From [Phialemoniopsis] sp. UDSM-2020 (taxonomy: Eukaryota; Ascomycota; Sordariomycetes; Thyridiales; Thyridiaceae), in contig JAEILZ010000009.1 in assembly GCA_018873225.1 (NCBI GenBank), forward strand, positions 921,501 through 985,500: 64,000 bases of DNA, in the 5' to 3' direction. The translations under genes and the position numbers were made by a program. Numbering within the stretch: the stretch's first letter is position 1; each line of letters starts with the position of its first letter. This document shows positions 26,640 through 37,992 of this stretch, in pieces. Under the pieces are notes generated by a model. The model had not been told where the DNA came from, ran no database searches, and saw nothing but the letters and a program-made list of their open reading frames with translations.

Positions 26640-28028
26640 TGCATTGTGAGTTGGAGGAATCACCTTGAATATCAGTATATCAAGTGATGTTTGAGTTGGG
26701 AAGCAGCTAAGTTCATTGCCCCCACTTTTCCCATTCGGCACCATGGGTCTTGGCGCTGGCCAGGTATTCGCGACCCAGTGCCCAATTCTTCGACAAGCAC
26801 CGCAGCATTGAACCCAGCAACAGTGAAGAGGCCCGTTCGCCAGATTGCATTCTTCGTTAGGACAAAAAGAGAGTCAACGAACAGCATGTATTGGTTTTGC
26901 AGATGAAAGTCGCAATCGCGCATCATTGTAGATACTAGGACTGGTAGCTATTACGTCAGCGACGTTTGAGCCGCATCAAGACGAGGCCGCCATTCAATAT
27001 TGACGCGTTATTCTTTTCCATCTTTGTATTTTTGAGGTTTCAATGTTCTGTATGGTCGGGTCAAACAGAATATCTCGGTCCATCCCTGCAGCAAGAAGGA
27101 TTTTTATTGCTGTTGCGCTGTTTACCGCGGATGAAAGGTCGGTGTACTTCAGGGGAGGCCTTTTCAAGGAATCTCAATCTACCCTGCCAGGCGCAGATCG
27201 TCAAATGCATGTGTCCAGATTTTTGAGCATTTAGTCTAGATGTAAGTTCAAGTACATATACTCGATAGAACCGGCTCGATCTTTGGAATCGAACGAGTAT
27301 AAATACGTTGGCTAAAAATGAGTTCTGGGCACTGATGAAGAGTGAGGAAGACCCCGGGGTCAAGAGTGGGTTGTAAGAGGCACGCACGGGATTTTCTGTG
27401 GGAGGAGGAGGAGGGAGGACTTTGGCAACTAGGCCTTTTCAGTGTCAGGGTGGGTACCGTTCAAGCGGGAGCGCGGTGCACCGGCGGGCCAGGGACCGCG
27501 CTCAGCGAGAAATGGTACATGGCGTGTGGGTGTGGAACAGTAGACCCAAGAGGTAACTCTTACTAGCGCCTTAGTGAAGGGAGCCCGCCCTCCTCGTTGT
27601 TGATGCTCTTCTATTTTTTCCCTCCTTCTCTCCTACCGACTGTCTGACGACTCATCTTAACGTGCTTTGTCCAGAACTCTCACCACTGCCCTCACAACAA
27701 TCGCGCTCTCATCTGCGCCCCTTCTGCAGGGAACCACATCCATGCGCACTCGACTTACACGACTCTGAAGCTCGCCTGTCTCGGTCCTTCGACGCGCCTC
27801 GTGTAAGTGCAGTGCATCATTCTGCAAAAGCCCACCTGCGTCTGCCTCCTCCTCCACAACCACCGAGCGACACCAGCACCAGGATCGCGACTCGGATCAC
27901 CACATTCTGCCACAACCATCGCTTTCGCGCCATTCAATCGCCCTCATCGGGCCCTTGACTAACAAGGCTGACTTGCAACCTCGCAGATATAATTTTACAG
28001 ACCGCGGCCTTGTAGACCAAGGGACACA

Positions 28029-31000
28029 ATGGTAATGCCTCTCTGTCTCCAGACGTAGCAATTCGCGTAGACTCTCGCGCCAGCTGACACTCTCTTCCAG
28101 GTTCTCTTCAAACGGAAACCAGTGCAGTTCCTGCCGCACCCTGTCAACATAGACGACTCCACCGAGGTTTGTATTTGCGTCGGCGTAAGTGCTGTGAGAT
28201 ATGCTAACTTGAAACCTCTAGATCTGGCATATCTCTCAGACTGGAGAAGTCTTTGCCACTTATGAGGACTATCTTACCAGGTATATTCCCATCCTCCCCT
28301 AGCAGTGTGCGATTCTCCCCAAACTAATGGTCCCTTAGGATGGATTTCTATAAGCAGGTACGCGCACCAAGTCTACCACAAACTCCAACCAAGCCCTGGC
28401 GACTTACTCACAACATCACAGCGTCGATTCATCTGCCAGATCACTGGACATTCCGGACTCAACTTTTTCGAGGCGTTGCAGAGTGAGGTAAGCAATTCTG
28501 TGTACTTGCCAGCTTGTGACGCTGATCTAATTCGCGTAGCTGGCTGGCGCCAAGGAAGTGGAACAGTCCTTCCCAGAAGCCCTCAAGGGTCCCATTTTGC
28601 GCCGCGTACAGTTCCAGACCGTCTCTCGCATCGACACCCTCGTAGACATCATCTACGAAGAATTCAATCGCGACTACTACCCGGGAGAGAGCGTGACCGT
28701 CCACGTTGTCAGTGGGGAGCGCTTACAGGGAGTGGTTCGCGACAAGACGCGCTTTGGCAGCAAAGTCCTTCCCGACGGCACACTTACCGAGCCATTCTCT
28801 CGATACTTTGTCAGTCTTGACTCGCGACCGGACGAGGAGGCGGTGGTGGACGACACACATATCTGGCGGGATCGCAAAGTCTTCACCAAATCCGTTCTGC
28901 GATCTTTCATCAAGAAGACGGTTACAAGGGAAGCATGGAACGGCGCACCATGGCTTGTGAAGCATGATGTCGCTGCCGAATATCACATCGATACGCGGAT
29001 TCCGCCTCATCTGCGGTACGACACCAAGTTGATGGAACGCAAACAGGTCCAGGCGCAAAAGAAAATGATGCAGCCGCTCGACATCAACGGCCTGAATAAT
29101 TCCTTCTCTGGTCCCGTTCGGCTACCGGAACTGAAGCCCGCGCCCAAGAGCCAGAAGGCCAAGCACCCGCCTAACCACCTGGCCCAGCAGGGACACGCGA
29201 CCAAGGCCAAGCAGCACGCATATATCAAGTCCGAGGGACGCTTCATGCATATACCGCTTTCTACCAATGGCTTCGAATTCCCGAATTCTCTGAGGGACTC
29301 TGGCACGCCGCCCGTGTACTCGCAACCCGAGCCGCCACCTCCGCCACCGCCGAAATACCCCATCGAGGATCTTCAGCTTGAGCCGAGAGACGTGGTACGG
29401 CCATTGCTCAAATTCTTGTGTCGTGACCCTCCGGTACAGGTTGACAAGGTCCCAGCCGACAACGAGAAGATCCTAATGAAATCTGTCGGACCACTGCTGG
29501 AGACATGGGACACGCTCAATGTCTACTGCGAGATCTTCAAGCTCGACTCCTTCACATTTGATGACTATGTGGAGGCAATGATCCTGGCTTCAGAAGAGAC
29601 ACCGGTCCAGCTCTTTGACGAAATTCATTGCTCAGTGCTCAAAGTGCTGGTCAGCGCGGAGGCTGATGGTGGCAATGTTGAGATCAAGCTCCCTGAGCTG
29701 GACGAGGAAGATGAAGAAGACGAGGACGAGGAAGAAGACGAAGACGAGGAGGAAGAAACCGAACCTGAACCTAAACCTGCCGCTCGTGCCACTAGGAGTA
29801 GCATGGCAAAGCTGGAAGCAGAGCGACTGGCGGCCGAGGCAGCTGCCGCCGAGAAGGAGAATGAGAGCGAGCCTATGGTCATTCACCGCGCCGAGGAAGC
29901 TCTGGAAGGCTTTGATTGGATTGAACAGCTTCGAAAACGCGAGTTTAAGGACGGCGGCTGGGAGCTCATCATGGTTGGTCTCCTGCACCAGTTGTCCAAG
30001 AACGAGAGGCACACGGCCGCCTGCGAAGAGCTTCTCGCTCAGATCGTCCCTCCCGATGTCGAAGCTACCCAAGAGACGGTCCGACAGCACTACGCAGCCC
30101 TTGATGTCAACTTCCGGGTTCAAGCTCTTCAGATCATTTGCATGCTCACCGCCGAGACCAAAGCTATGCGCGGTTACATGGACGACTGCAGCGAGACCAT
30201 GACCGCGTACCGCAAGGAGAAGATCGAGTGGCAGCGCCAGAGGAAGCAGGCAATCGAGGAACTGAAAGCGCTCAATGACCAGCGCAAGATTCTGCTGCCC
30301 GAGAACATGCCACCTTCACCACTGCAAGAGGCTACTAAAATCAATGGCGATGTCAAGATGAGCGATGCGGAGGACCTTACCCCTGCCGAGGAAGCTGTGG
30401 ACACGGAGGAAGATATGCCTGTAAAGACACCACGTTCACGAGGCCTCCGGCGAGCAGAGGACCGCGCAATGGAGCGTAAGCGAAAGAGGGAGGAAGAGCA
30501 GGAGCGCAAGGAGAAGGCCGAAGCCGCCGCCAAGGTTCCGAAGCAATCCAAGCAGTTCATCAAGATACTCAAGGACATCGAGAAGAAGGAAGAGTTCATC
30601 AAGAAGTGCGAGGACGAGGTTGCTACGATCGATAACGACCTGCGTGAGGCCGACTGCCCGCGTACTCGCGTCCTTGGCAAGGACCGGTTCTGGAACCGGT
30701 ACTATTGGTTTGAGCGCAACGGCATGCCGTACGGAGGCCTGCCGAACAGCTCGACCGCCGATGCCAACTACGCCAACGGCTGTATCTGGGTCCAGGGGCC
30801 CGATGAGATGGAACGGGAGGGGTACATTGACATGCCCGACGAGTTCCAGAATGAGTACAAGGCCAAGTTCAAAATGACTGTTCCGGAACGCAAGAAACTC
30901 GAGGAGGGCCCGACAAGTGTCTACAGCGCTAGACAATGGGGTTACATTGCAGAACCGGAACAACTCGACGCGCTCATCCACTGGCTCGACCCGCGCGGCT

Positions 31001-31386
31001 TCAACGAGCTCAAACTTCGCAAGGAGCTCGTCACCTTCCACGACAAGATCGCCCAGAACATGAGGAACCGCAAGAAATACCTGAACATAGTCGACGAGGC
31101 TAAGGAAGAAGAAGAGGAGAAAGAGGAAGAGTCCTTAAAGTCTAGTAAGCGTATGAGCACCCGCACCCGCGCGGCGCAAACACCCGAGCCGCCTTCGTAC
31201 CGTTGCCTCAACTGGGAGAACACTATGGCCTTGGAGGAGTTGGGTCACCTGCATAGCGAGCAGCCTCCACCACCCCCACCAGGCCGGGCGCGCAAGCAGA
31301 GCCGCAAGAAGCAAGAGGTGGTCATCGAACCGGAGCCATCGCCCGAACCGCCACGAAAGCGGACGAGGCGCCAGGGTGGACGATAG
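28029..31386 (+). CDS. ITC1: Itc1/ACF1-type subunit of an ISWI chromatin-remodelling complex
   Basis: The accessory, DNA-binding partner of the ISWI ATPase, acting in nucleosome spacing and repression in the nucleus. Exons 28029-28031 (only the ATG), 28101-28166, 28222-28280, 28339-28357, 28422-28487 and 28540-31386 join to 1019 residues. Residues 1-110 form the WAC domain (PVQFLPHPVN, IWHISQTGEVFATYEDYL, CQITGHSGLNFFEAL). A DDT domain lies at about 354-439 (RDVVRPLLKFLC, FTFDDYVEAMIL), followed by a poly-acidic stretch at about 459-480. WHIM1 is at about 535-640 (KDGGWELIMVGLLHQLS). WHIM2 is at about 780-920 (RFWNRYYWFERNGMPYGGLP, GYIAEPEQLDALIHWLDPRG). The tail is basic with PPPPPPGRARK. 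The order matches fungal Itc1. The first exon of a single codon and the 19-nt fourth exon are unusual but forced by the conserved WAC sequence. Confidence 0.94.
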
Positions 31387-31969
31387 ACATGGTCCGCTGG
31401 ATGTACGTTTTTCATTCGGCATTGAAGAGATGTCACATAGACGAGCAACGGCGTTATGCATGGCGGGTTTCTTTGTTTTTCGTTTCGGGGAGAAAGCCTC
31501 GGGCGATGAAGGGAGCTTGAGGTTAGGATTTTGGAATTGCTGGGATGTTTCTCTGTCTCTGGGCAATATAGTAATGTGCCTTCTTTTCTCATGGGAGGGG
31601 ATGGATCTCCGTACACAGATTGTAACAGAGGTCGGTGGGCGCCTGGGTAGTTGGTTTCATGTGCTTTCAGGATTCCCCGAGCAGCTCTCATAGATGGGAT
31701 GGTGCGGTTGGCTGGATCATCATTTGTGCGCAAAAGCAAACGAAGCATTTAGACAGCGCTGGGTAGCGAAAATGCGATCACGACATCACTTATTAGTATT
31801 GAAATGCTCGCTTTTCTTCCTTCCAGGACACCATGACACCGTTTTCGGAATGCTTTGATTGCGCCCAACATGAACACATAGACGAAGACACAGTAACCTC
31901 CATCCCTAGCCCTTATTTCATACGAATACATAAAGTACATCCACTCCTTTTCCCTCGCCCACAGCCACC
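31387..31969. other. Intergenic region between convergent genes
   Basis: This is the shared 3' region of the Itc1-like gene (+) and the Zn2Cys6 factor (-). No coding or RNA feature is seen. Confidence 0.6.
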
Positions 31970-33611
31970 TCAGGTAACCTCATCCTTCCTTCTGACGCAC
32001 ACCTCCACCCCCCTCGCCCTCAGCTCCTCCCCGATCTGTCGCTCCATGGCCTCGGCACGTCGCAGAGCCCACCATGTACCCCGAGGCCCGAGGACCATAC
32101 GCACGGCCATGTACTGGTGCAGCAACAGGACGAGGGCGCGCGCGTCGCCCGCCAGCATCAGGGGCAGGAACTCGCTGAAGCAGAGGATCGGGAAGGAGAG
32201 GATGTAGTTTTCGACGTCGGACCAGGGGAATGTAGAGGGGTAGGGGCCCAGACCTTCAGACCGGATGCGCACGCCGAGCTCAAGCAGGACCGCCACGCGG
32301 GTCGCTACGCGCTCAAAGGCACCGCGCTGCAGGTCCCCAGCGCCCGGGGGAAGGGACAAACTGCTCAGGAAAACGTCGGACATGGCCGGGTCGAGGGCGC
32401 GTAGCGAGGTGGTGTTCCAGACTGTGTAAGCCCCGACGCTGGGCGGCGTCGGGCTCTCGGCGTCTGCTCCGGCTGGCGTCGACGCCGCGCTGTTGCTCTT
32501 GCCGGGCGCGTACCGCGGGTCGTCCCACAGCGCGGCGAGCCTCCTCGCCGTGCGGCGCCAGCGCCCTCCCCTCGCGTCGCAGAGCTGCTCGACAACGTTG
32601 CAGGGGCGGAAGACGTTGACGCGGGAGAAGAAGCTGCCGGATGAAGACGAGAAGTGCCGCCAGGCGGAGAAGAAGATCTGGCGCGCGCCCGTGGCGAGGA
32701 GGAACGGCCCCGTGCCCGGGTCGTCGGCCGGGACGGGGCTGGCCCAGGTGGCGTAGTAGACGAGCATGGCTGTCGCCATGAGGGCGTCCGCGTCCGGGCC
32801 GGGGGTGATGGGCGCGGCGGCGAGGCGGTGGCGGAAGGCGGATGTCGCGGCGGAGAGGTGGGAGAGGGCGGCGCGGGCGTAGCGCGGGGTGTCTGGGTTC
32901 GCTGTTGCGAGGTGGGATGCTGAGACGGAGAGGAGGGCGTTGAGGAGGTAGTCTTTCTAAATGGAGTCGTTAGACATGGAGTAAGAGGGGAGATGGTGGT
33001 GATTGGGAGCGTACTTGGACGGCCTGCGGGAGGATGGACTCCCATGTTATCTGCGGGTGGCCCAGGGTCGGGATCGTGTGCTTGATGAAGTGGTAAAAGA
33101 GCTCCATGTGCAGCATGTTGGCCGGCGCGTCCGGGTTGGGGCCGGCGCCGGGAGACGGGCTGCCGAGCTCGTGACGGGCGTCTTCTGTGCTGGCACCCGA
33201 GGTGGACACGGCTTTGCTTGCTACCGTCCTGGGACGTATGCATGATTCACCTCTCTTGATGCAGTGCCCGCAAGGTGACTTTTCGTCACACTGGTGAGAT
33301 GTCTCCATGGTTAGTCAAGACAGGCCCGGTTCTAGATGTCTGTGGGAGAACGAGCCTTGACCTTGCGCCTCTTGCAAGCTTTCTGATCACATAGTCAACA
33401 CTTCATGTCACTTGATATAGAGAGGGTCCTTGGCACGTACGCATCCGTTCCGGGACTTGTGATGTGCCCTCTTCTTGCGGGCCGCCGCGTCGGACGGGCC
33501 TATCATTTCTAGTCTGGGCTCGTCATCATCCCCGTCCTGGCGCATGACGAGAAAGTTATTGGCAAAGACGCTGCCGGCCGACAGGCCCATCTCGTTCGCG
33601 GTGAAAGCCAT
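31970..33611 (-). CDS. Zn2Cys6 binuclear-cluster transcription factor (apparent 1-nt frameshift)
   Basis: A fungal sequence-specific regulator of the Upc2-like size class. Exons in transcription order are 33611-33441, 33382-33356, 33290-33015 and 32957-31970. The DNA-binding domain is assembled over three exons: SRNGC, then KACKRRKVK, then CDEKSPCGHCIKRGESC, giving the full C-x2-C-x6-C-x5-C-x2-C-x6-C cluster. The intron 33355-33291 must start with GC to keep that spacing. A hydrophobic regulatory region follows (MLHMELFYHFIKHTIPTLG, later VNVFRPCNVVEQLC). The start ATG at 33611 is the first ATG of the open exon; an upstream exon is possible. At the start of exon 4 (about 32940-32957) the expected KDYLLNALLSVSA reads through only if one A of an AAA run is ignored. 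This is either a sequencing error, a true frameshift or an unrecognised splice. The target genes are unknown; the PDI-like gene is divergently transcribed next door. Confidence 0.82.
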
Positions 33612-34297
33612 GGGGTCTTCACGCTCAAAGTGGTGTCGTGGACTTCTGCCGGGTGCGGACCATAATTCGGAGATACGGAGCCAGGAGTCAACGCTGTTGT
33701 GTCCGGCCACCGGTCGCCTGAAACCCCGAAGACAGTGCCTTACACTCTCTAAGCCTTTACGTAGAGAGATCTCTCACTGATATCGACAATCGCGGTCTCT
33801 TATACCGGACGCAAAATCCGAATTGAGTTGAAGCAGGCTGAGTCAGTGCTCGTGAAACCATCGCTGGTCAGACGAGGCGCGGTCATCTTTCAAGCTTCGG
33901 GCCTTAGTGCGGGCCGCCGGTGCCTCCGGGCAACTGACGGACGGCGCATCGCTAATAGAATAACAGACCGGGCGGCATTTCATATTTACTGCCAATTGAT
34001 CTGGAAGAAACGTTCAATCGGCAGCGTTGTATCTGTATTCGAGCCAAGACCATGTTGGTTTAATTAAGCTGTTGCATAGCGCCAATGCTGAATTATGCAA
34101 AGAATAACTGTTTCGGAATCTTCGGTGCAGGACACATTGCATAACATCCTGGACCGTGTTGCATTATCGGCCTGTAGTATAGGGAATTGAGATAATCGCG
34201 ACCTGTCGCAACTTTCATCATTCTCACGTCTCACATCGTCTGTGGGTTGCCTATTCTCAAGGCTCTATCAATTAATTCATATCTAGTGGTGTTCGTG
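33612..34297. promoter_or_regulatory. Shared intergenic region between divergent genes
   Basis: About 690 bp separate the start of the Zn2Cys6 factor (-) and the start of the PDI-like gene (+), so both promoters lie here. It is AT-rich from 33.95 to 34.2 kb. I cannot name a specific operator. Confidence 0.5.
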
Positions 34298-35779
34298 ATG
34301 CGGCCTTCATTAGTGAACACAGTCGGTGTTTTGGGATTCACTGCATCCGTGAGCGCCTGGGACCACGTTTCTATCGACACCCTTCCACAGGTGTTTGGAG
34401 AGCAGGATCTCACCCTAGTAGCTTGTAAGTAACTCACATATCTGAGGTTTTTCCAACAAGAACTGACAACATGATGTTATATAGTTATCGCGGTAAGTTG
34501 GCAACACGGCTTGTCCCCACGACCTCAAAGGCTGATATGATGCCGGTTCATTGGCAACGCCCTACCGCAGCCAAATGGGTGAGTGAACTCGCTAGGAATG
34601 GTATGTCTGAGTTTGAAGTACTCATATCTTGAGACATCAAGTGAGAAATGCAAATCTCTAGAGCCAGCCTGGGAGTCTGCCGCTGCGGAAGAAGCCCCTG
34701 GCGCACTACTCAGTATCAACTGCGTGGACGATTCGCCCGGCTGCGACAAGTATGATGTCAAGACGTACCCGACTGTCCAGCTCTTCCAAAAGGACAAGCC
34801 AGGCACCATCTATTTGGGCCCTCGCCGAGCCAACTCGTGAGAAGCTCTGCACCCTCTCAAATGCCATCTCTCACTGACGAAGGCCATAGACTCCAGAGCT
34901 TCCTCGCTCGCCACCGTCGACCCTTACTATCAGAAGTCAAAGCAGAGGACCTCAAGGCATTCCAAGAGATCGACGACGCCGTGGTGATAGGATACCTCGC
35001 CAAACCCGACGACGAGGCAGCGAAGACCTTTGCCGAAGTAGCAGCCCGCCACCGCCACGAGTTTACCTTTGGCGCCGTCACCGACCCGGCCGTCCTCCAG
35101 GCCGAGAACATCTCGCCACCGCACATCGTCTGCCACCGGCCCGGCGATGGCGAGACCAAGACTATCCCCTTTAGCACCGATGTAGACACCCTGACCAAGG
35201 CCGTGCTCGAGGCCTCGCGGCCCTTCATCAGCGACTACACCCCCCTGACGGAGCAGCGCCTCCTAGACGTACGTTCTCTTGCCATCTTGCCCCTTCCACC
35301 TGTTACTATAAATTAACTAACATACACGTAATAACCAGCGCGGCTGGCCCATAGTCTACCTCCTCTCCCCCACAGAACAAGGCAGAGACGAGCTCCGCAC
35401 CGCCCTCCACCGCTTCGCACGCAGCTACTACGACTCGCTGACCGCCGTCGTAGTCGACCCGCTCGACTATCCAGACCTGCCCGCCAAGCTCGGGCTCGAC
35501 CCCTCCGCCAACGGCTGGCCCGCCGGCGCCGTCCACCAGCTCTCCAAGGACCGCGTCTACCCGTACCCGCCGGGGCGCGCCTTCGACTCGCAGTCGGTGC
35601 AGAGGTGGGGGCTCGACGTGTACCAGGGCCGGATCAAGCCGTGGACGCCGCCCGGCGTGACGACGAGCTACGAGGACCTGGGCCCGCAGCGCGTCGGGAC
35701 GGCGGCGACCAGGCGCGTGTCCATCGCGAGCGGGTGGCCGGGTGTCAAGGTCAAGGTCGCGGGGCACGATGAGCTCTGA
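34298..35779 (+). CDS. Secreted thioredoxin/PDI-like protein with degenerate active site
   Basis: Exons 34298-34424, 34485-34492, 34571-34578, 34642-34836, 34890-35268 and 35339-35779 join in frame to 385 residues. The start MRPSLVNTVGVLGFTASVSA is a signal peptide, so the product enters the ER or is secreted. The thioredoxin fold follows PDI closely: LTLVAFIAP, KCKSLEPAWE, SINCVDD, GCDKYDVKTYPTVQLFQKDKPGTIYLGPR. A second thioredoxin-like (PDI b-type) domain continues to about residue 310. The active-site WC-xx-C is replaced by N-G-E-K-C: the tryptophan and first cysteine are missing and only the second cysteine remains. It can therefore not be a normal dithiol oxidoreductase; a chaperone or monothiol role is inferred. 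Two consecutive exons are 8 nt each, required to keep the VAFIAP and KCKSLEP frames. No C-terminal KDEL/HDEL is present (it ends GHDEL, which is a close HDEL-type signal and may act in ER retention). Confidence 0.82.
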
Positions 35780-36054
35780 GTTATGGGGGTGAGAGTGTTT
35801 TTATTTGTTCTTTCAAGAAGTATTAGGTGATATTAAATGTCTATCAATAAGGGGGGCCGTGGCCTTGATCCCTAGCTCATTTGATATATAAAAGTGCCGT
35901 ATGTTGGAAAACCCAAAAGACAAAGGAAACGTAACCGCGTGAAACCCATCCCTTTCTATATATATGCAAATTTGACTGCTCCCAACCCGTGCTCAACCCC
36001 GGATATTTTGATTATAGTAGTGCATATTGGCGCCGTTTAGGTGAGAACGTTTGT
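35780..36054. other. Short intergenic region between convergent genes
   Basis: 3' regions of the PDI-like gene (+) and the transporter gene (-). It is AT-rich, with nothing else recognised. Confidence 0.55.
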
Positions 36055-37992
36055 TCAAGCCGCAGTCTGCGACTCGTGCGTCTTCTCCCGGTTGAAGACG
36101 GAGTGGTTCCGCGACGCCCTCGAGCTGCTACGCGCCCGCGCCTCGGACTGCCTCCGCTCGCGCGCCTGCGTGCGCGTCCGCTCGACCTCGAGCACAGCCT
36201 CGTCCTCGTCAATCTCCTCCTGCACGGTGCGCATGCGCTGCAGCACGTTGGCCGCCTCGGCCGCGAAGGCACACTTGGCCCGGACGCGCGCGCCGTAGAT
36301 GTAAAACAGAATGGGAAAGGGGACGCAGGCGACGGCCAGAAAGGCCGGGATCGACGAGGCCCAATGCAGGCCGAGGTTCTGGTACATGTGCGAGGTGAAG
36401 AGCGGGAAGGCGGCGCCGAAGAGGGAGCGCAGGACCGAGTTGGCGGCGAGGACCGAGGCGGCGAAGATGACGTACGAGTCGACGAGGTAGTTCATGAGCG
36501 AGAGGAAGACGAGGACGATGCCAAAGGCGAAGAAGGCCGAGGCGATGATGGGCACGATCCAGTGGATCTCGGGGCCGTTGGTCCAGGCGAACCAGAAGAG
36601 GCCGACGGGGATGAAGATGGAGCCGATGATCGAGGGCGGCAGGCGGGCCTCGGGCGGCGCGAAGCCGTTGTGCTTGGCCGCGACGGCCTGGTACCGCTTG
36701 TTGTCGTACATGAAGTAGCCGACGCCAAACATCATGCCGACGGCGATGCCGATGAAGGCCAGGCCGCCGATGCCCGGGCTCCAGCCGCGGGCCTGCTGGA
36801 AGACGATGGGGAAGGCCGGGAACATCATGTACAGGGTGCCGTAGACGATGGCCATGTAGATGGACAGCAGGCTGACGATGGGCTCGCTGAAGAGCAGCAT
36901 CCAGGGGCGCGACAGGGCGACCTTGAACTGCTGGACCATGCTCTTGCGCGGCTGGTGCAGGTCGAGCTTGGCCACGTAGACCTTGCCCGTCATCGCGCTG
37001 AGCTTGGCGGCGCGGCGGCGCAGCATGACGGGCGCGAAGGTCTCGGGGACCGCAAAGGTGACGATGATCCACAGGACGCCGGTGAAGATGGCCATGAGGC
37101 CCTCGACCCAGCGCCAGCCCTCAGCCTCGCCCAGGAAACCGCCGGCGATGGGACCGATGGCTGGGCCCAGGAAGGGAGCTGCGGCGAAGATAGCAGTGGC
37201 CAGACCACGCTCGCCAGCCGTGAACATGTCAGCGATAACACCACCGGCGTTGGTCAGGGGCGAGGAGCCGAAGGAACCGGCAAAGAATCGAAGGATCAGC
37301 AGGGTCGTGATGTTTTGTGCGCCGGCAGCGCCAGCGTTGAACGCGGTGAGCGCTCCATAGGTGCAGAAGAAGAGTACTTGACGACCGAAGAATTCTGCAC
37401 AGGCGTTCATTAGTATTCAGATCAGTTAGAAAGACATCTTGGACGAAAACATACCACTCAGGGGCGCCCAGATCAATGGACCAATGGCGAAACCAAGCAC
37501 GAACAGTGAGACTCCGAGGATAGAGACCTCCGTTGAGATGTGGAAAGCCTTGATAATCTCCAAGACACCGCCAGAATAGGCGGAACTGACAAAAGTGACA
37601 GCCAATGTGGCGAACGCCTGAATGATGGTGATCATCCACTTCTTCCACCGGGGGAAGTTGAAGGGGTTGTGAGGGTCGTTGGGAATCCACTCTACGACGT
37701 AGGGCGACTCCGAGGTGCCATTGCCCTGATACTTGTAGTTTTGGACATCGGGGGTGATCTGGATCGGCTCAAAAACCAATTGCCAGTGGCTGACTTTTGT
37801 AGTGTGTGCCTTTCGCGAAGGGACATCTTGGGCAGTCGGGACGGTATGCAATGCAGGTGGCGCCCGGTCCGTCGCCGTCACAGACGAGTTTGACGATATG
37901 CTCGAGGTTTCCGAGTCGACAGCGGGCGGCGTTTCCACCGCGGGCTGATCAGCCGGCGAGGCTTGAAATTCCTTTTCTTGCTCTGTAGCCAT
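36055..37992 (-). CDS. MFS multidrug/polyamine H+ antiporter, DHA1 family
   Basis: A 12-helix proton antiporter of the plasma membrane, related to Flu1/Tpo1-type drug and polyamine exporters. Exons 37992-37455 and 37394-36055 join in frame to 625 residues. The first 150 residues are a hydrophilic N-terminal tail ending in [12 protein letters not shown]. Helices follow with the DHA1 signature [19 protein letters not shown], which spans the exon junction, and later [18 protein letters not shown] (motif C-like). The central loop [10 protein letters not shown] and the final [19 protein letters not shown] tail are cytosolic. The substrate cannot be told. Because the coding sequence is very GC-rich, long antisense frames arise; they are shadows. 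Confidence 0.93.

Larger units (their letters stand above)
25827..28028. other. AT-richer intergenic region before the Itc1-like gene
   Basis: Apart from the tRNA-like element listed separately, there is no gene I would support. The stretch 25.83-26.4 kb and 26.9-27.3 kb is AT-richer than its surroundings. A 66-codon minus-strand frame at 26170-26370 starts with a hydrophobic, signal-like stretch, but nothing else supports it. From about 27.6 kb the plus strand becomes pyrimidine-rich and is probably promoter and leader of the gene starting at 28029. Confidence 0.5.

Noticed and set aside
27240..27330. B-box-like GTTCGATTCC on the minus strand
   Set aside because: No A box or pairing acceptor stem at tRNA distance.
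34525..34840. Reading the PDI-like exon from the acceptor CTCTAG next to GAGCCAGCC
   Set aside because: It breaks the frame with the upstream exons and removes the conserved KCKSL residues; the acceptor at 34641 fits both.
35989..37413. 474-codon plus-strand frame
   Set aside because: Antisense shadow of the MFS transporter; composition is the complement of a GC-rich membrane protein and no domain is present.
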